Positions 26,001-39,835 of a stretch of DNA of 64,000 nucleotides are shown here, one piece after another. Within the stretch, counting starts at the first letter, position 1. Each line of letters starts with the position of its first letter. The position numbers were made by a program, and so were the translations under genes. Where the stretch lies: the NCBI GenBank assembly GCA_013398275.1, contig VZSE01005880.1:560571-624570 (forward strand), written 5' to 3'. Source of the DNA: Promerops cafer. Its lineage: Eukaryota; Chordata; Aves; Passeriformes; Nectariniidae. The notes beneath the pieces were generated by a model. The model was given only the letters and a program-made list of their open reading frames with translations, was not told the origin of the DNA and did no database searches.

Positions 26001-29000
26001 GATTGTTCTAACTGATGTTAATTAGGAAAGTTTGATTTTCAGCAGCAACTTTTTGTGTTTGTCTATTTCACTCAGAATCAAGAAGTAAAAATTAAACTAA
26101 CTTTACTAATAAAACTTTCCAGTACATTTAAACATATTGTTATTCAGTATTATCCAGTAGAAAAACAAATTACCTTTATCATCAGCTGTATTTTTCCATT
26201 TCTTTTCAATCTGCACATTCCTTTCTGTGTTCCTCCTTCTACCATCAGGTCTCAGTCTCATTATCTATCTCTCTTTTTTTCCCCTGGATTTTATTTTTCT
26301 CTTTTTATATCACTGAAATGATAAAAGGGCTCTGTGGGAAAAAAAAAGAAAGCAAACCCAAAATGCCTCATGATAATCTCACTAAATTCTATGCTTGGCA
26401 GTGTATAGTATGCCATCTATATTATAATATATGCACTCATGATAAATCAAGCTTTCCTATAAAACTTGGCCTAACAAGCTTCCTAACATTTGAGGACTGG
26501 ACTTCGTAGGTTAGTTCAACATTATTTTTAAAAAATTAATACTGAAGGGTCAGTAAGATAGAAGTATATGAAAATAGAGACACAACAAATTCATCAAAAT
26601 AAGGAACAGGAGAGTCACAGTTTTCAATCACTGTTGGAGCCATGGTTGCAGGCTCAGAAAGAAAAACATGTGCTACTTCACAATAAATTTACACCCAAAA
26701 TATTACCCCTTTCAATGACCAGAGCTCAAAATCTCTCCTTTAGTGAGCAGACACATACTCAATATGCCCTGTGAGCTACTTAAACACTCCAAGTACACAA
26801 CATCCAGACTATGAACCCAAGCATCTGACACGTCTAATTTGGATCTTAAGTTTTGGGACCATGCATGAGTGTCTAAAATGGTGTTGCTCTGCTTTTAACT
26901 GAGGTTTCTTTGAGCTATTGCTCTCTAAACATTTAGAAACAAAGAGGAGTTTCCTGTCTGCACAGTTTGCCCTACATCCTTTGTTATACTGTACTAAGTC
27001 CTTTAGGAAAATTCTTGTAAGGACTGCTCACCTGCCTCCTGAATCTGAAAAACAGCATTTTGGATTCTGTTCCCTGTATATAACTTCCTTCAAAGGCAGA
27101 GCCTTTGTCCAGGGAGCTGCTCTGGATGATCCTTTCATTGCTTACACAAAGGTATTTCAGGTTTCTCAGCCAGCACCCTGAAAGGTTACTTAGAAAGAAG
27201 CCTTTGTTTTGCTACAATCCAAGTCATCCTATGCTCAGATGAAAGAAAGCTGTCAAAAGCCAGCTCCCCTTCTAACAGACAATAGCTGAAATAAGGTCAG
27301 TAACTTAAAAACATAAGGTATTTCTTGTTACATCCAAGAATCTGAAACATGCCTTCCCTGCCAGTCAGTGGCATCATTAAAACTCTTGACAGTTTTAATG
27401 ATTAGTCTGACAGTTTCTTGCCTCCTTTGCAAGCAAAATGTCAGAGGAGACAGTTTCAGCCATTAGGATAGTTACACTGCATACAAGTTTCCCCCAATGA
27501 TGCAGTCACAGTCCTGAGTCCCTGGACATTTTCATTCTCATACCCCAGAGATAGTCATGCCATGGTAATCTCTACATAAAGTCTTTTAAGGTCCATTATA
27601 ATATTTCATTATTATCTCAATCTTACTGTTAGATCCCCAACTACAGGAATAGATACACCACCTTACAAAGGCACAGCAAGAGAGAAACTAGATCAAAACA
27701 TCTTACTAGATAAAATAAACCTTTGAAAGTGTTATATTTCTATGATTTCTTAGAAGATTTTCAGAACAGTTTCAAATGATGTAGGATGGGAGTGCAATTT
27801 CCCTAGGGAGAATTGCTGAAATAGTGTGATATAACATTCCTTTTCAGGTATTTAGTAATACAGTAATCATAATTCCAAGGACTAAAGTTGTATCAGGTAA
27901 TAAAGTCTATAAAATCTAGCATCCAGTAGATTCTCATGTTTCCCACCCATAAAACAGCTTGTATGGAAGGATTAGTGAGACTGGCAGAATACGATAGGAT
28001 GTGGGCTCAGTAGTGTAAACAATATCAGTAGAAGACAAAAGTGGATAAATCCTAGCTCTTTCCATAGAGTCTAGCCAGCAGGGAATGAATCCATTTCAAA
28101 AGGAATTCAAATTTTCTAAACTAATTATTATGCCACGGCATATCCCATTTAACACTGCTAAAGAGCAGCTACCTCAAAGGCAGCTGCTGTTCACACCATG
28201 ATTCCAAAGCAGTGAGCAAAGACAGGTCGGGCTACAAACTGCAGTTAATTCCACCCTGATTACCAAGGGACACACAGCACGCTTCAAGTGAAGATTTCAA
28301 AGAGCTGCAACATTTTAGCTAAGAAGAGCCCTTGGTTATTAAGGTCTTAACAAGAAAAATCAACACAGCGCATTGTACAATACTCTCACTTCTTTTCCAA
28401 CAGTCAATTTTATTTGAACCACAGATAAGACTAAACAGATGAAACAGGTCATAAGTAAGTCTGTTCATTCCACGCCAAACCGTCAACAAATAGTTACTGT
28501 ACGTGCACCAAAGTGTCTTTTTTTGTGTACACAGATGGCTTTTGAAAAATCCAGAGAATCTGATAAAATATAGGCAACAAGCAACCCATCTTTTTCTCAC
28601 ATCTCAGAACTAAAGTGCATGCAGATGGAGACCAGCTTTTTTCTTTGAGCTATTTTGTGTTTCTGTTGCAGACTATAACCCAGACCAGAGATAACTGTAT
28701 GTGAAAAACAGTCACTGGTAGAAAAAAATTTTTCATAAATGTCTGTCCTTCAAGTTTTGTATTAATTTCTCAACCTCCTCATCCTTGAAGTTTGGTGCAG
28801 CAAAAGCATCCAATAGAAAATAAGGATTCTATGGAGATATCTTAAAAACAGTGGTCGTGGCTAAGCAGTTGAAAATAAGGCCTCAGGCTCCTAATTCCTA
28901 GATTTCCTGGGTTAGGAATCGTGCTGGAACCTGCCACTTTCAGGCCTCCATGGCTCTCATGGCCCTGAGTGACCACACCTCGTTGGCTTGGGAGCTGAGT

Positions 29001-32000
29001 TTGCGCTCTGGTGTGTGACAGAAAAGAAATGTGAGCATTTTCCCCTTTTGGTGCTCTCTCTGCTGAAAAGATGCCTGTTTCATGTTAATGTCTGACTGTA
29101 AATGGATGAATTTAATATTGTACAAAGAGTGAAAAATGGGCATCTAAATCTCAGTGATTCTTAAGAGCAGGGAAAGAAGGGAAGCTATAAAAGACAGAAC
29201 ACAATGACACATTTACTAACATTCTCAATCCAAAATGAACTGGAGAAAGAAGGTGTCTTACATCTAAGCCTATAGAAGGTGAGGGTTAGTAAGAGTATCT
29301 GGGACCAAGGAACATTTAATGGTGTCTGGGAGCCACATATGTTCTGCTTTATCTGTCACTACACAGGAAACAAAATACGTCACAAAAATTTTACAATTAT
29401 ACACCTAACAATGTTGTAACCCTTAGGTTACAAAAAGCATTTTTGTTTTAAACCATCATGAAACCAGAAAAGTGACATGTAAAGATATATCTTACCATTC
29501 CCCTGATAAAGGTTGGTCACTAACATAGAGTTAAAAGCCTCTACTTTTTTTGGTTTTCTTATCTATTTAGTTGTTTTCATGTTATGATGGTATCTGCTCA
29601 TGTAAATAACTAAGAAAAAGAATTGCCTTTTCTTGAACCTATTCAGTAGAATCTACCCTTCCAACCTTTGTTTTTGCATTGTATTTATTATTCCTCACTG
29701 ATACTGCAAGCATTTTTCATTTTTCAAACAATGGTTGGTTAATTCAAAAGTAGAAAGCATCACATATTCATTGAAATACATACACAAAACTAAATTTCAG
29801 GAACAATTTTGTCGTTTTGCTAATACCTAGCAAGAAAACTGACATAAGATTTTCAGTCCTAATGATTCATCTTTAAAACACTGAACACAATCCAGCACTC
29901 AACAGAATTTTGTCTGATGCTAATGAATTCCACTTCAACAACCTTTCTCCATTTACGTATCTCCACTGCATGAAGTTAAATAGCAACAGAAAGCAATTCT
30001 TCTGCTTGTTTCCATTTAACTTTATCAGAAGCTTACTACTTTTTTCCACTTTTGAGACACAAGTTGTCTTCTATTGTAATAAAAAGCAGATGCTCTTTAC
30101 AAAAGAAAAAATCTGAAATCTCTGCCAAAACTGAATGAAGAGCTATATGAAGAATTATTTACTGGTGTAATGTGATAAATATATATAGAACATACTGCTG
30201 TAAAAAAAAAAAAGTTCTCATATTCAGATAACTTTCTCCAGTGCTAAAGTATCCTGTATGTATCGTGCATATACCTCCCCTGAACAATTTGTGTTAGAAG
30301 CCAGACTGCAATAAAGACACATCTTTTCTAGATTGAAAGCAAAAGCAAGCATTGTATAAGCACAAATTCAATCAGCATATTTGGTTTTGTTTCAGAGACA
30401 ATTGTGAATATCTTGTCCATCTTACACACTGCATCACAGCAAATAAAATCCATATAACTGTATTGTTCAGAATTCCTCACACCAGCATGGATTTATTGTG
30501 GTTCTGTAGATAAAATCCCCCAAGAAGTGCTGTAGCTTTTCAGGCCAGAAGACTCTTGCAATAATCTCACCAAATTTTGCCTCTCATAAACCCCGAATTT
30601 TATCAACTAAATCCTTTAAAAAAGATATGTTCCCCAGCAGAACTGGATGTATGTTCTATGTGAAGATCTTGTCTATATTTAAAGGCCCCAGGGAGATGAA
30701 TTTAGCACATTCATAAAGAAGTTTTTCCAGCAGTTAATGAACTTATTTACTAAAAGTTTTAGTCTAATTGCTGTCTACAGTATAGCTTTCTCTGTTAGAT
30801 TGAATAGCTCTCTTATTCTAAGATCATACATATATAAATCAGACAAGCCATCCAAAAAGTACTCATTTTCTTTTGTCGCTTTTTATCATACTAACAACAC
30901 TCTATTTATGTTGGTTATTCTGCCGTAGATATGTTACAAATTGGATTTTTGCCTCCTTTGAGTTACACTGCATAGTTCTGAATCATGTTCTTCACTGCCT
31001 TCCAAAACAGAACTTCTCATTCTAGTAGTCTGTCCTGCATTCTTGACTCCAAGATTTACTGTCTGCTATTCTGGTGTATTAAATTCTGAGCTCAAGGGGA
31101 CTCTGTTTATCAGGACATTAAGAAAGGCATAGAACTGCCTTGTGTCTATAATTTAGTATGTCACAACATATTTCTGTCATGGGTAACTTTCTGAAGCTTT
31201 CTGACTTGTATTTCTACTTTTATTTTAGGACCTTCAGAGCTAAGATGCAAAGAATCAATAAATTTAAAAAATAAAAGTAGATAGAAATTAGTCTTATTAA
31301 ATAAATCCTCCTCTGCCACAGTGCAACACATCTTACTGAGGCACTGTGATTTAACACAGGGATGGTTTCTTCAGGTTCTATTCCTTCTCATTCTTTTGCA
31401 GCACTTCCTTTCCTATATGACATCCAACTAGGTCTCAGTGAAAAAAAACAATACTACACTCTTCTGTGTATATTCTTGTTTAGGTTGCCACCCTCTGAGA
31501 GGTGCCACATTCCTGCTTCCCTGTCCTACTTCTGTTATGATGGTCCAGGCTAGCATAAACATGTTTAACTTTGGATGGATGCCTCAGACTGAACTCGGTG
31601 AGGGTGCAAACACACGTGGTTTTGTCACATATGTGAAAGAAGAGTAGGTTCCTGTGGCACAGGAGGTTCCTGCAGGCAGCAGCAGGCAGCACACACCTCA
31701 GATAGTGACTCCCACCTTGGTTCACTGCACGTGGTTACCCCATTCATCCTGCAGCATGTGGGCTGCCTGTACTTCAGTCCATAACTGATGTGGCACTAGG
31801 AGTGTTTTTTGCCCAGCACTGAATACTCCAAGCTTTACATTCTGTTTCTATAGAGCTAATTCATATTGCTGACTGAACTTTTTGTGACATTATGTAGGAA
31901 TCTGAGACATTCCTAAGTGAAGATGTATTGCATTTATCACCCATGTAAATGTGGGCAATATTGCATTCATCTATTAAACAAATTCTCTTGGTGTAAGTGT

Positions 32001-34759
32001 ACAAGTTCTGTCCTTGAATTTACTTCAGCTGTAACCAGAAAACCTGAGTCTGTAGAAATTAGCAATGAATTCTGCAGTTATCCAGTCTTACGTTCTAGAA
32101 TTTTTGCCTAATATTTCTCTATTGAAATAGAACTTACAGCAGAAAAAAATAGATTTTTCTCTTTGGAGAAATGTCTTTTGGTTTTACTTAGTGAAAATGG
32201 AAGTCAGAAATAGAAAGGAATTTTGAAATCATTCAAAATGTACAATGAGACCAAAAAAAAAAAAAGATGGAAATTATGACAGGAATAATCCTTCATTAAT
32301 CTGAGGCAGAAATGAGTAATTGGCTTGGTCTCACTTTCCCCTAATTTGTTTGATAAAGATTGCACTTTCTATCGAACTTTAGACGTATCCTGGAGCAGAA
32401 TATCACAACAAAGTGTCATCTGAGGAGCTTGCTAGAGACTGGACTTAGGGACTTCTCATTCTTCATCTTCTGGAGTTCAGAGATTTTGCTTCTTCTCCTG
32501 TAGCTGTCCCTGGGATATCTCTCAGTAAGATTTCCAGTGGTACAGAACAGACTGTTTTACAGTGATTGTCTTTCTCCTTGAACATAGGAAAGGGACCATC
32601 AAGATCTTTCCCTAGCTTGTTCTTTGCCTTTCAGGGTATTTTGTCTCCCTCTCCCTTTCTCTCTCGTTCTCCATGTTAGCCCATGGAATTAGGAGATCTG
32701 AAATACACTGTGAGTGTTTCACTGGTACATTCTGGACTAGCTACTGAGCAAAGAACAACATAGTGTTCCTCCAGCAAGAGTTCCTCCAACAGCTGTTTCT
32801 GCATCCCATTTGTCTGCAGAAACATAACAAACCCCAGTAAATAAATGGATAATCCTCTTGTGGGGAGAGGCAAATAAAAAATGTTAAGGAAAAACCTGCA
32901 TGGGGCTGAATTACATCCAGTCATACAAGTCTCTCATTAAAGCAGATTGTCCAAGTATATGGCTATGTTCTGGACATTTCTAAATGGTAGAATATTCATA
33001 GAAGTTGCTAAAAAGGTTTCTCTTCTGACAACCTTGAGTGGGATGGAAATGTGAGATAGATGTCTGAGCAAGCAATTAGCATCCTTATTGCTTCTGTCTT
33101 CCTCAATAACTTTAGCATCATTAGAGGGCAATAACAAAGCAGATAAGTGTTATCCTTTGAAGAGGCTTAAAATACAGGAAGAATAAAACAGAGTGGCAGA
33201 GTGACTACTTTAGTTTGCTTTGCACAGAAATTTGTTTACACTGAATAATTCACATTTGGTGCAGTCACAACCTTTTCATCTCTCAGAAAGCTTGCACAGC
33301 CTGCAAACAAGCCCATTACATTAGAAATTCTTGATGCCTTGAAACTGAAAGGAAATCAATGCACTTGGGAAATGCATTACATTACAAGGTACAAGTCATA
33401 TATTTTATAAGCTCATTATTGGCACAAGACCCATTAAAACATTTAGTAAACTTATCATGAGTACAGACTTTGCAGCTGACATAATTTCAAGTAACAAGCT
33501 ATTTTTTAGGCAAGGACTAATTTCTCTTGACAAATTTGTCCTCTTGCTACCTAGCAGTAAAGGATTTAGGGGAGTAAGCTTCACTACAAAGTTCCTTGTG
33601 TACACAAAGTAGCACAGCCAGTTTCTCTTGTTCCTTAGGGCTTTTAATGGCTTTCCTGTTGTATCAGAATGCAATTCAGAAATGCTTCCACAGGACAAAT
33701 TCTTCTAGCAAATCCTTGAGTTTGCTTAATGGACTTGTCAAGAATGACAACTTTCTATCCTATTCCTAAGTTTTTACTATGCTTCCAGCCTTATGAATAC
33801 CAAAAAATGCTCCTCTTTTATTGCTCTCAAGTTTACTTTAAGCAATCTATTCAAAGCCTAACTGAAATTTGGAGGTTTAGAAATTAACTTACTTGTCCAT
33901 TCTAATTTTGATCTAGGTAGGCTTGTTGGACTGTGGTCTTGACAAGAATCATTCTCTGCAGTGTACATCATCACAGCACAGTATTAGCCATGACAATCCC
34001 GTGGGAAATGTTTAGCAATGTCCAGTTTGAGGACCAGAGCAAAGCTGGGCATGAAAAGACAAAGAGGAGTTCATCCAGACTGCAACTTCATCTGTGAATG
34101 GAGAAAATTATGGGATTCTCAGTGGTCACATCCTGATTGTCAAAGCCTTTTAAAACTCCACATATCATAACTTGCTCCATTGGCAAGTGGCATAAATAGC
34201 TCAGGCAGCTTAAGGGGCTCCGTGACAAACTATTGTCCCTGGAGTCTATGTTTGATGAACTGAAGAGTTCAGGGAGATGGGAGGGTAAAGTGCCAAGGTT
34301 TCAAGGAAATCATAGAATTTCATCTTCAGGCTAAGATGCACACTCCTAAGAAGGCTGAAAATCTCTTGGCAGAAAGCAATCAGGCTCGAAAGAGGGCAAA
34401 CCTGACAGAAATGCCCAGTGAAGCTGTCCTCTCTCATTAACCACAGCCTTGCAAAGGCTGAGATCTCTGATAATGGTCTGTTGGAGTCTGTGTCACTTGG
34501 AGACACAGCACTCAAGGAAAACAGACGGCGCTTTTGCGATGCCAGAAACAAATGTGTGGCACTGCCCCTGCCAAATTCTACACAGTCTCGGGGTAGATTC
34601 AGCACTTAAGGAATATGGGAATATGTGTAAGAGAGGGAAGGGCACATCAGGTTCTAGACTCAGAATGAAAGCTGTTAAGAAGAGCTCTAGGGACCAAGAA
34701 ATATTCAGACGGAAGATGAATACTCGGTGTTTATTTTTCTCAAAAGTGAGAATGGAAGA

Positions 34760-35170
34760 GACCTTCTGTGCTTGCCTAATCAAGCTGGGTAAGCTACAGC
34801 AAGTTGCCCAAGACTGCATCCCATCTGAATATTTGACTGCATTGAGTTTTGAATATTTCCAAGAATGGAGACTTCACAGCCTCCCTGGGAAACATGTTCC
34901 AATGTTCAGCTACAGCAGAAAAGTGTCACATTTTACTGTCTCATGGGTTTTACTCTTTGCTTCTTGTCACTAGGCACTAAAAAGGGTCTGGGTAAATCCT
35001 TTTAACAACCTCACTTCCAATATTTATACATTTTGACAAGAAGCTCCTTGAGTCTTCCCTTCTCCAAGCTAAACACTCCTAGTTCCTTTCCTCATACAAG
35101 GATGCCCTTGGTCATTCCTGTGGCCCTGGACAGATAGCCCCAGGATGGCCATTTTCTGGCTGGTTCTATA
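34760..35170 (-). repeat. Old diverged CR1 LINE fragment
   Basis: Antisense match to the older CR1 type: gttgcccaagactgcatccc, ttttgaatatttccaagaatgg, acagcctccctgggaaacatg, caatatttatacattttgac, cccttctccaagctaaacac, and tcctgtggccctggac. Divergence and small gaps are greater than in the copy at 15.6 kb, so this is an older insertion. It explains the 174-codon plus-strand ORF that overlaps it. Confidence 0.85.
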
Positions 35171-36234
35171 ATTCAGCTCATCAAAGCAGTGTCTTCTTTA
35201 CCTTTCCTGAAGCACTGATAATTATAAACGGATGTTCCTACTAGTAGTAATTTCTCTGATGTTTTGCTCACGAGCTTGAGATTTAACTCTTCCTCATACT
35301 GATGGTTAGAAAGAAATTTTATCACAAGTCATAGTGACCAGAAGATATTTATGGGGATATCAGTTGAACCAAGTACTTATATTGAAAATATCTCATAGAC
35401 AGACTGGACTCAGAGAATTGTGCTCTTTCTTTTTAAAGAGAAGTTCGGGTTATGTGGTAACACTGAATTTTAATCCTTGATACTCTGTAGAAACCTGACA
35501 GACAAATTGTATTTTCATGGAAGTACTGTAATTCCTTTAAACTGTTTTTCTTCTGTCTCTAATGATAATTTTAAAGTAACATTTAAATAAATTTAAATAA
35601 AATTGGTGCTAACAGCAGTTAATCTCAAAGAAGAGAGCATGACTCTAAGCACTGCTGCAGGCAATAAATGACATTTAAAGCAAAGTAGTTGAAAGTGGGG
35701 CTAAGTGACCCCCATGTAAAACATCAGCAACCGTCAGAACTCTGTTTATTCTAACATTTTTTTCTCTGATGTTTCTAGCTGAGCTCCTATATTGGCTTGC
35801 CTATACTTAAAATTATTAAATGATAATTAATAACATTTGTTAATAATAATTGCTAGTATAAGCTAAGAGCTATCACAAGCCCAGATTCTCACTAGGAATT
35901 ATTCTAGAACATCTGTGTGGTAAGCTGAAGCTTGTAGACAAGATTCTAACATGGTCAGGAAATTTTAGCAAACAATTCTTAAAAGAGACTCTCTTTCTAG
36001 TGTTTTCATTTCCTGGAATCTTCTTGCTGAGGAAGGTTTTGTTAAATAAGAAAAATGAACACTGCCAGTTTACCTGTGAAGAATGTAAAATAAAATAAAC
36101 CCAAGAACAACTGCATATGTATCGACCGTATATTTTATATATACTGCTGTAACACAGAACTGCAATAGGATACAAAAGTATGTCTAGTTTTCAGCAAATT
36201 ACTCATTCCTCCACTACTGTAAAAGAGGAATTAA

Positions 36235-36270
36235 CTAAAAAAAAAAAAAAAAACAATTAAAAAAAAGCTT
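36235..36270. repeat. A-rich tracts
   Basis: Two A runs (about 17 and 8) separated by caatt. A simple low-complexity tract; no retrotransposon body was recognised before it. Confidence 0.8.
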
Positions 36271-39200
36271 AGCACCTCAGAACCTTAATAATTAAGATAC
36301 CCCAGAAACTGGTAGTTAGTGGGAAGAAAAATCTCAAGTGGAAGCATGGCTTGGAAATTCATATTTAGAAGCTGAACTGTAAGAAACTGAATGTTTAATA
36401 ATCAGTTTTGAGGTTTTGTTAGATTTTCACCTCTTCAGTTAGGACTTGCCAAGGTAAAAAAAATCACAAAACCAAAAGCTCAGTTTTAGAAATGTTCCTT
36501 TTCAATTGCATAACTGCTTGTCTTATCTTGTCAGTTTTCTCATCGGATTCAATTCCTTGGCCCTAACAAGTCCCCATCTGAAAACTCCACTGAAAAAAGC
36601 ATCAAGTAACTGAGATGTGGATAGGAAATGGAGAACAGTGTAAACCTGGACAACAATCCCACAAAATTTATACAGTGTTTCTTGGAAATATTTGAAGGAC
36701 CAAAGAAAGACAACTTTACTTGAGAAAAAAACAAAAAGACAGAACTAGAACAATATGAAGGGTTTGTCTAATGCATCTGGGCAGTAAAAAGGCAGTAAAA
36801 TCCTTGCCATCTGGTAAGGAAGGCAACAAAGGAGAGTGGAAGTCAAGAGGAACAGCTTAGTTTTTAGAAAGATAGTCTCAAAAACTGACCCACCAAACAA
36901 AAACAAACAAAACCCCACCAAATATCAAAGATGCAAGATTTCTATAATAAGGAAAAGAATTCTATAGCACCTGCATGAATCAGTATTTGGTGCCAGTTTG
37001 TTTGGCACACCCTTGAATAAGGTAAATCACTGAGGTTCAGTATTAAGTTAAATCTGGTAAATTCAGCCATTCTGGGAACTTTCCTAGACTGACTAAAATT
37101 CTGAACATTTTGTCCAGGCTTGCACCACATACATTGTTAAAACCTGGAATTAATACTTCAAGAGTCTGCCTACTGCAATTGTTCTAAAGCCTTGTTTAAC
37201 AAAGGGGAAAAAAAAATGTACGTAGTCCTAAGCATAGCTAAATCCCTGAAAATTATGTAAAAGGATGAGCTGTATGAAGAGGGAGGGAAGTATGCAATTA
37301 GCTGCTCTCTGAATTATCCCAAGCAGAATGATTGGAACTAGAAGACCATTGTGCAGCACTTCACAGTTACCCTCAGTAGGCACAGGGCTGTGCTGTGCTA
37401 TGTTCCACTTACAGCTTGGCCTTCAGGACAGTGGCATGCTGTGCATGTCCCTGTGCCACAGAAAAACTCATCCAGCTAATGGTAACAGGAGCCTGCAGGC
37501 AGACCCAACTCAGCAGCAGCAACTGCACCTCCTGCCTGTCCTTGCCTTTATCTGAAAAGAGCAGCAACAAGTTCTCATGAGAACTTTCTGTTTGAGAGTG
37601 AAAATGATGAATAGAGTTGTTTTCTTTTGAGAAAATCCTGCAAGAGCTCAAAGGCCAAAATGCTGTATGATCTTTCCATGGATGTGATCTGCACAGTATG
37701 CTGTGTTCTGATCAGAGGTCTGTTGATGCTGTGCAGCTCAGGGTTCCCAGCATCCAAGGAGATGTAAAATTACCTGTACCATCCTCTCTTTCTTGTGTTA
37801 GTGTAAATGAAAAGTGTTTTAAGAGATACTCTGCAGAGTCTGAGCCCTTTTCCTACTGGGATCACTGAAAACCAGCACCTCCTGGGGAAAAACTGTAAGA
37901 ATACATCAGTGAGAAGGTGATAGGTCAGCAGGGAAACAGGTTTGTTTAAGCATTCAATTTAATATTTATTATGATGCAATATTAAATTTTAATTACCTGC
38001 CTTCAGGATAGCTAAAATCACTTCAGGGAGGTGACAAGATACCAACATTTCTCAGTTCCAAATAGAAGTACTCATTCTTTCACCAAACCTAAATCTCAAG
38101 TTTTGCTTTATGTGAAACTCTTCACTAAAGTATCATTCACTAGAAGACTGATATTAGCTCCATCAGGAAAACTACAATGCACATTCTCAAGAGAGAAGGT
38201 AGGAGGCAGGCAGCCTTTGTCTCTGCTGCTTGTGAATGATCAGCCCAATGTACTAGACTCCACTGAGGATGACACTTCAGGAATTAAAAAATACCATGTT
38301 TTACAACTGGTTGCTTACAGGACTGTGTTCCATTCTTCTTTCTCAGTGGCTCTGTAACTTCCTGCCTGTGCCTTTTCTGCCCCAGGCCATATTATCCATT
38401 TTTCTTTTTTTTTGCAAAGTGATGATGTAAGAATCAGTCTTTTGATACTTGGAAACCTTCAGTATATGCCTGCAGCAGCAAACCTGAATATGTCTGCCAG
38501 AATATGCAAGGCAGAAGTGCATCTGTTCCCCAGTAATGAAGTGGCTTCTTTTTGAGGGATTCCCAGTACCAGCTCATTTCTGTGTCAGGTTTCACATTCC
38601 AAAACCTGCAGCAGTTTTCTTCCCACCAGATATGTTTTATATAATTTTCAATTTAAACTGGTGTCACTTTGGCATGATGAATACTTTTTTCTGCTCACAG
38701 TCATTCATTTTATTTTAAATGTTTTTCAGCCTGTCCACTTTTCCTTTTATGCCAACACGTTTCTTCATCAAAACGTTCCATTAAATATGTAAGTATCCTA
38801 ATGATGCTAATGCAAGTCTAGGAAGATGTAGGCAATGCAATTGCTCAGAGCTGTACCAGAGCAGAATTTCAACTATGTGGTTCAGATAAATCTTGCACCC
38901 TTCCACTCGACAGACAGCAGTTTTCAGAATAGAAGTCTGTGTCTACATCAGTTTTCTAAATGTGAACATTACCAATCTTGGCCAGTCTTTGGATACAGGT
39001 TCTTCTTTGGATCCAGCAGTTTCTATTTCAGTGCTGAATTCCATCAAAACTCTGGAAACACAAACTCGTGAGCTTTGAGAAATGCACATCAGGCCAACAG
39101 TCCAGTAATTTGTTTTGAATTCTGTATTTAGTCAAAGGTGATACGCCCTTAGTGAGTACCCATATGCCCTTTCAGAAAGTGGAACTGTCCACTGGATACA

Positions 39201-39734
39201 GCATTCATTTTAACAATATTCATATTACAGCTTTTGTAGCATTCCCTATGGACACTATCGGGGTCACCTGTGCCTCTTGGGTTGGAAATGTACACAGAAA
39301 ATTGCTTCCTCAATGGATTTTCTTTCTTATTATTTAGACAGGCTATTTCCTGTCTGTGAAATCACTTCCTTGACTACCTCACCAAAAAAAAAAAATTCAC
39401 ACACTTCCCCAAAACTAAAATCCAAATATTCTCAGCCATTTAAAAGAATCACCAAATCACTAATCTACCAACAGTGTTGTCTCCTTGCCCAGCAGTAATT
39501 TTCAAAGAATCTGTTGCTGTGCACACTAAATTGTGCTTCTGAGCTGGTGCACCTGTTGGAGCCAGTCACCATTGTAATCTGGGAGGATCTTCCCATAATT
39601 TTGAAAATCAGAGACAAAAATATATTGACCTTGATATTATACTCTTGTTCTTCATTTCTTGATCTCAGCTTTGAGTGTGATGCCCTTTGAGGCTGCTCCC
39701 ACTTATTTTACAAAATACCCAGTGACAACAAAAT

Positions 39735-39835
39735 CTCTCTATATGTGTAAGTATACACAAAACCACATATACATATATATAAACTATATGAATATATAAA
39801 AGCATATTTATATATATAAAAGCATACCTCTGTAC
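39735..39835. repeat. TA-rich low-complexity region with a short internal duplication
   Basis: Mostly alternating T and A (acatatacatatatataaac) with the block atataaaagcata occurring twice about 20 bases apart. Confidence 0.7.

Larger units (their letters stand above)
20936..34759. other. Long AT-rich non-coding stretch
   Basis: No gene or recognised repeat in almost 14 kb apart from the polypyrimidine tract near 23 kb and the possible conserved element at 21.5 kb. Open frames are under 100 codons and look random. The low repeat load is normal for a bird genome. Confidence 0.5.

Noticed and set aside
34449..34973. 174-codon plus-strand ORF, the longest in the window
   Set aside because: Its second half is antisense CR1 and the first half shows no family or splice support.
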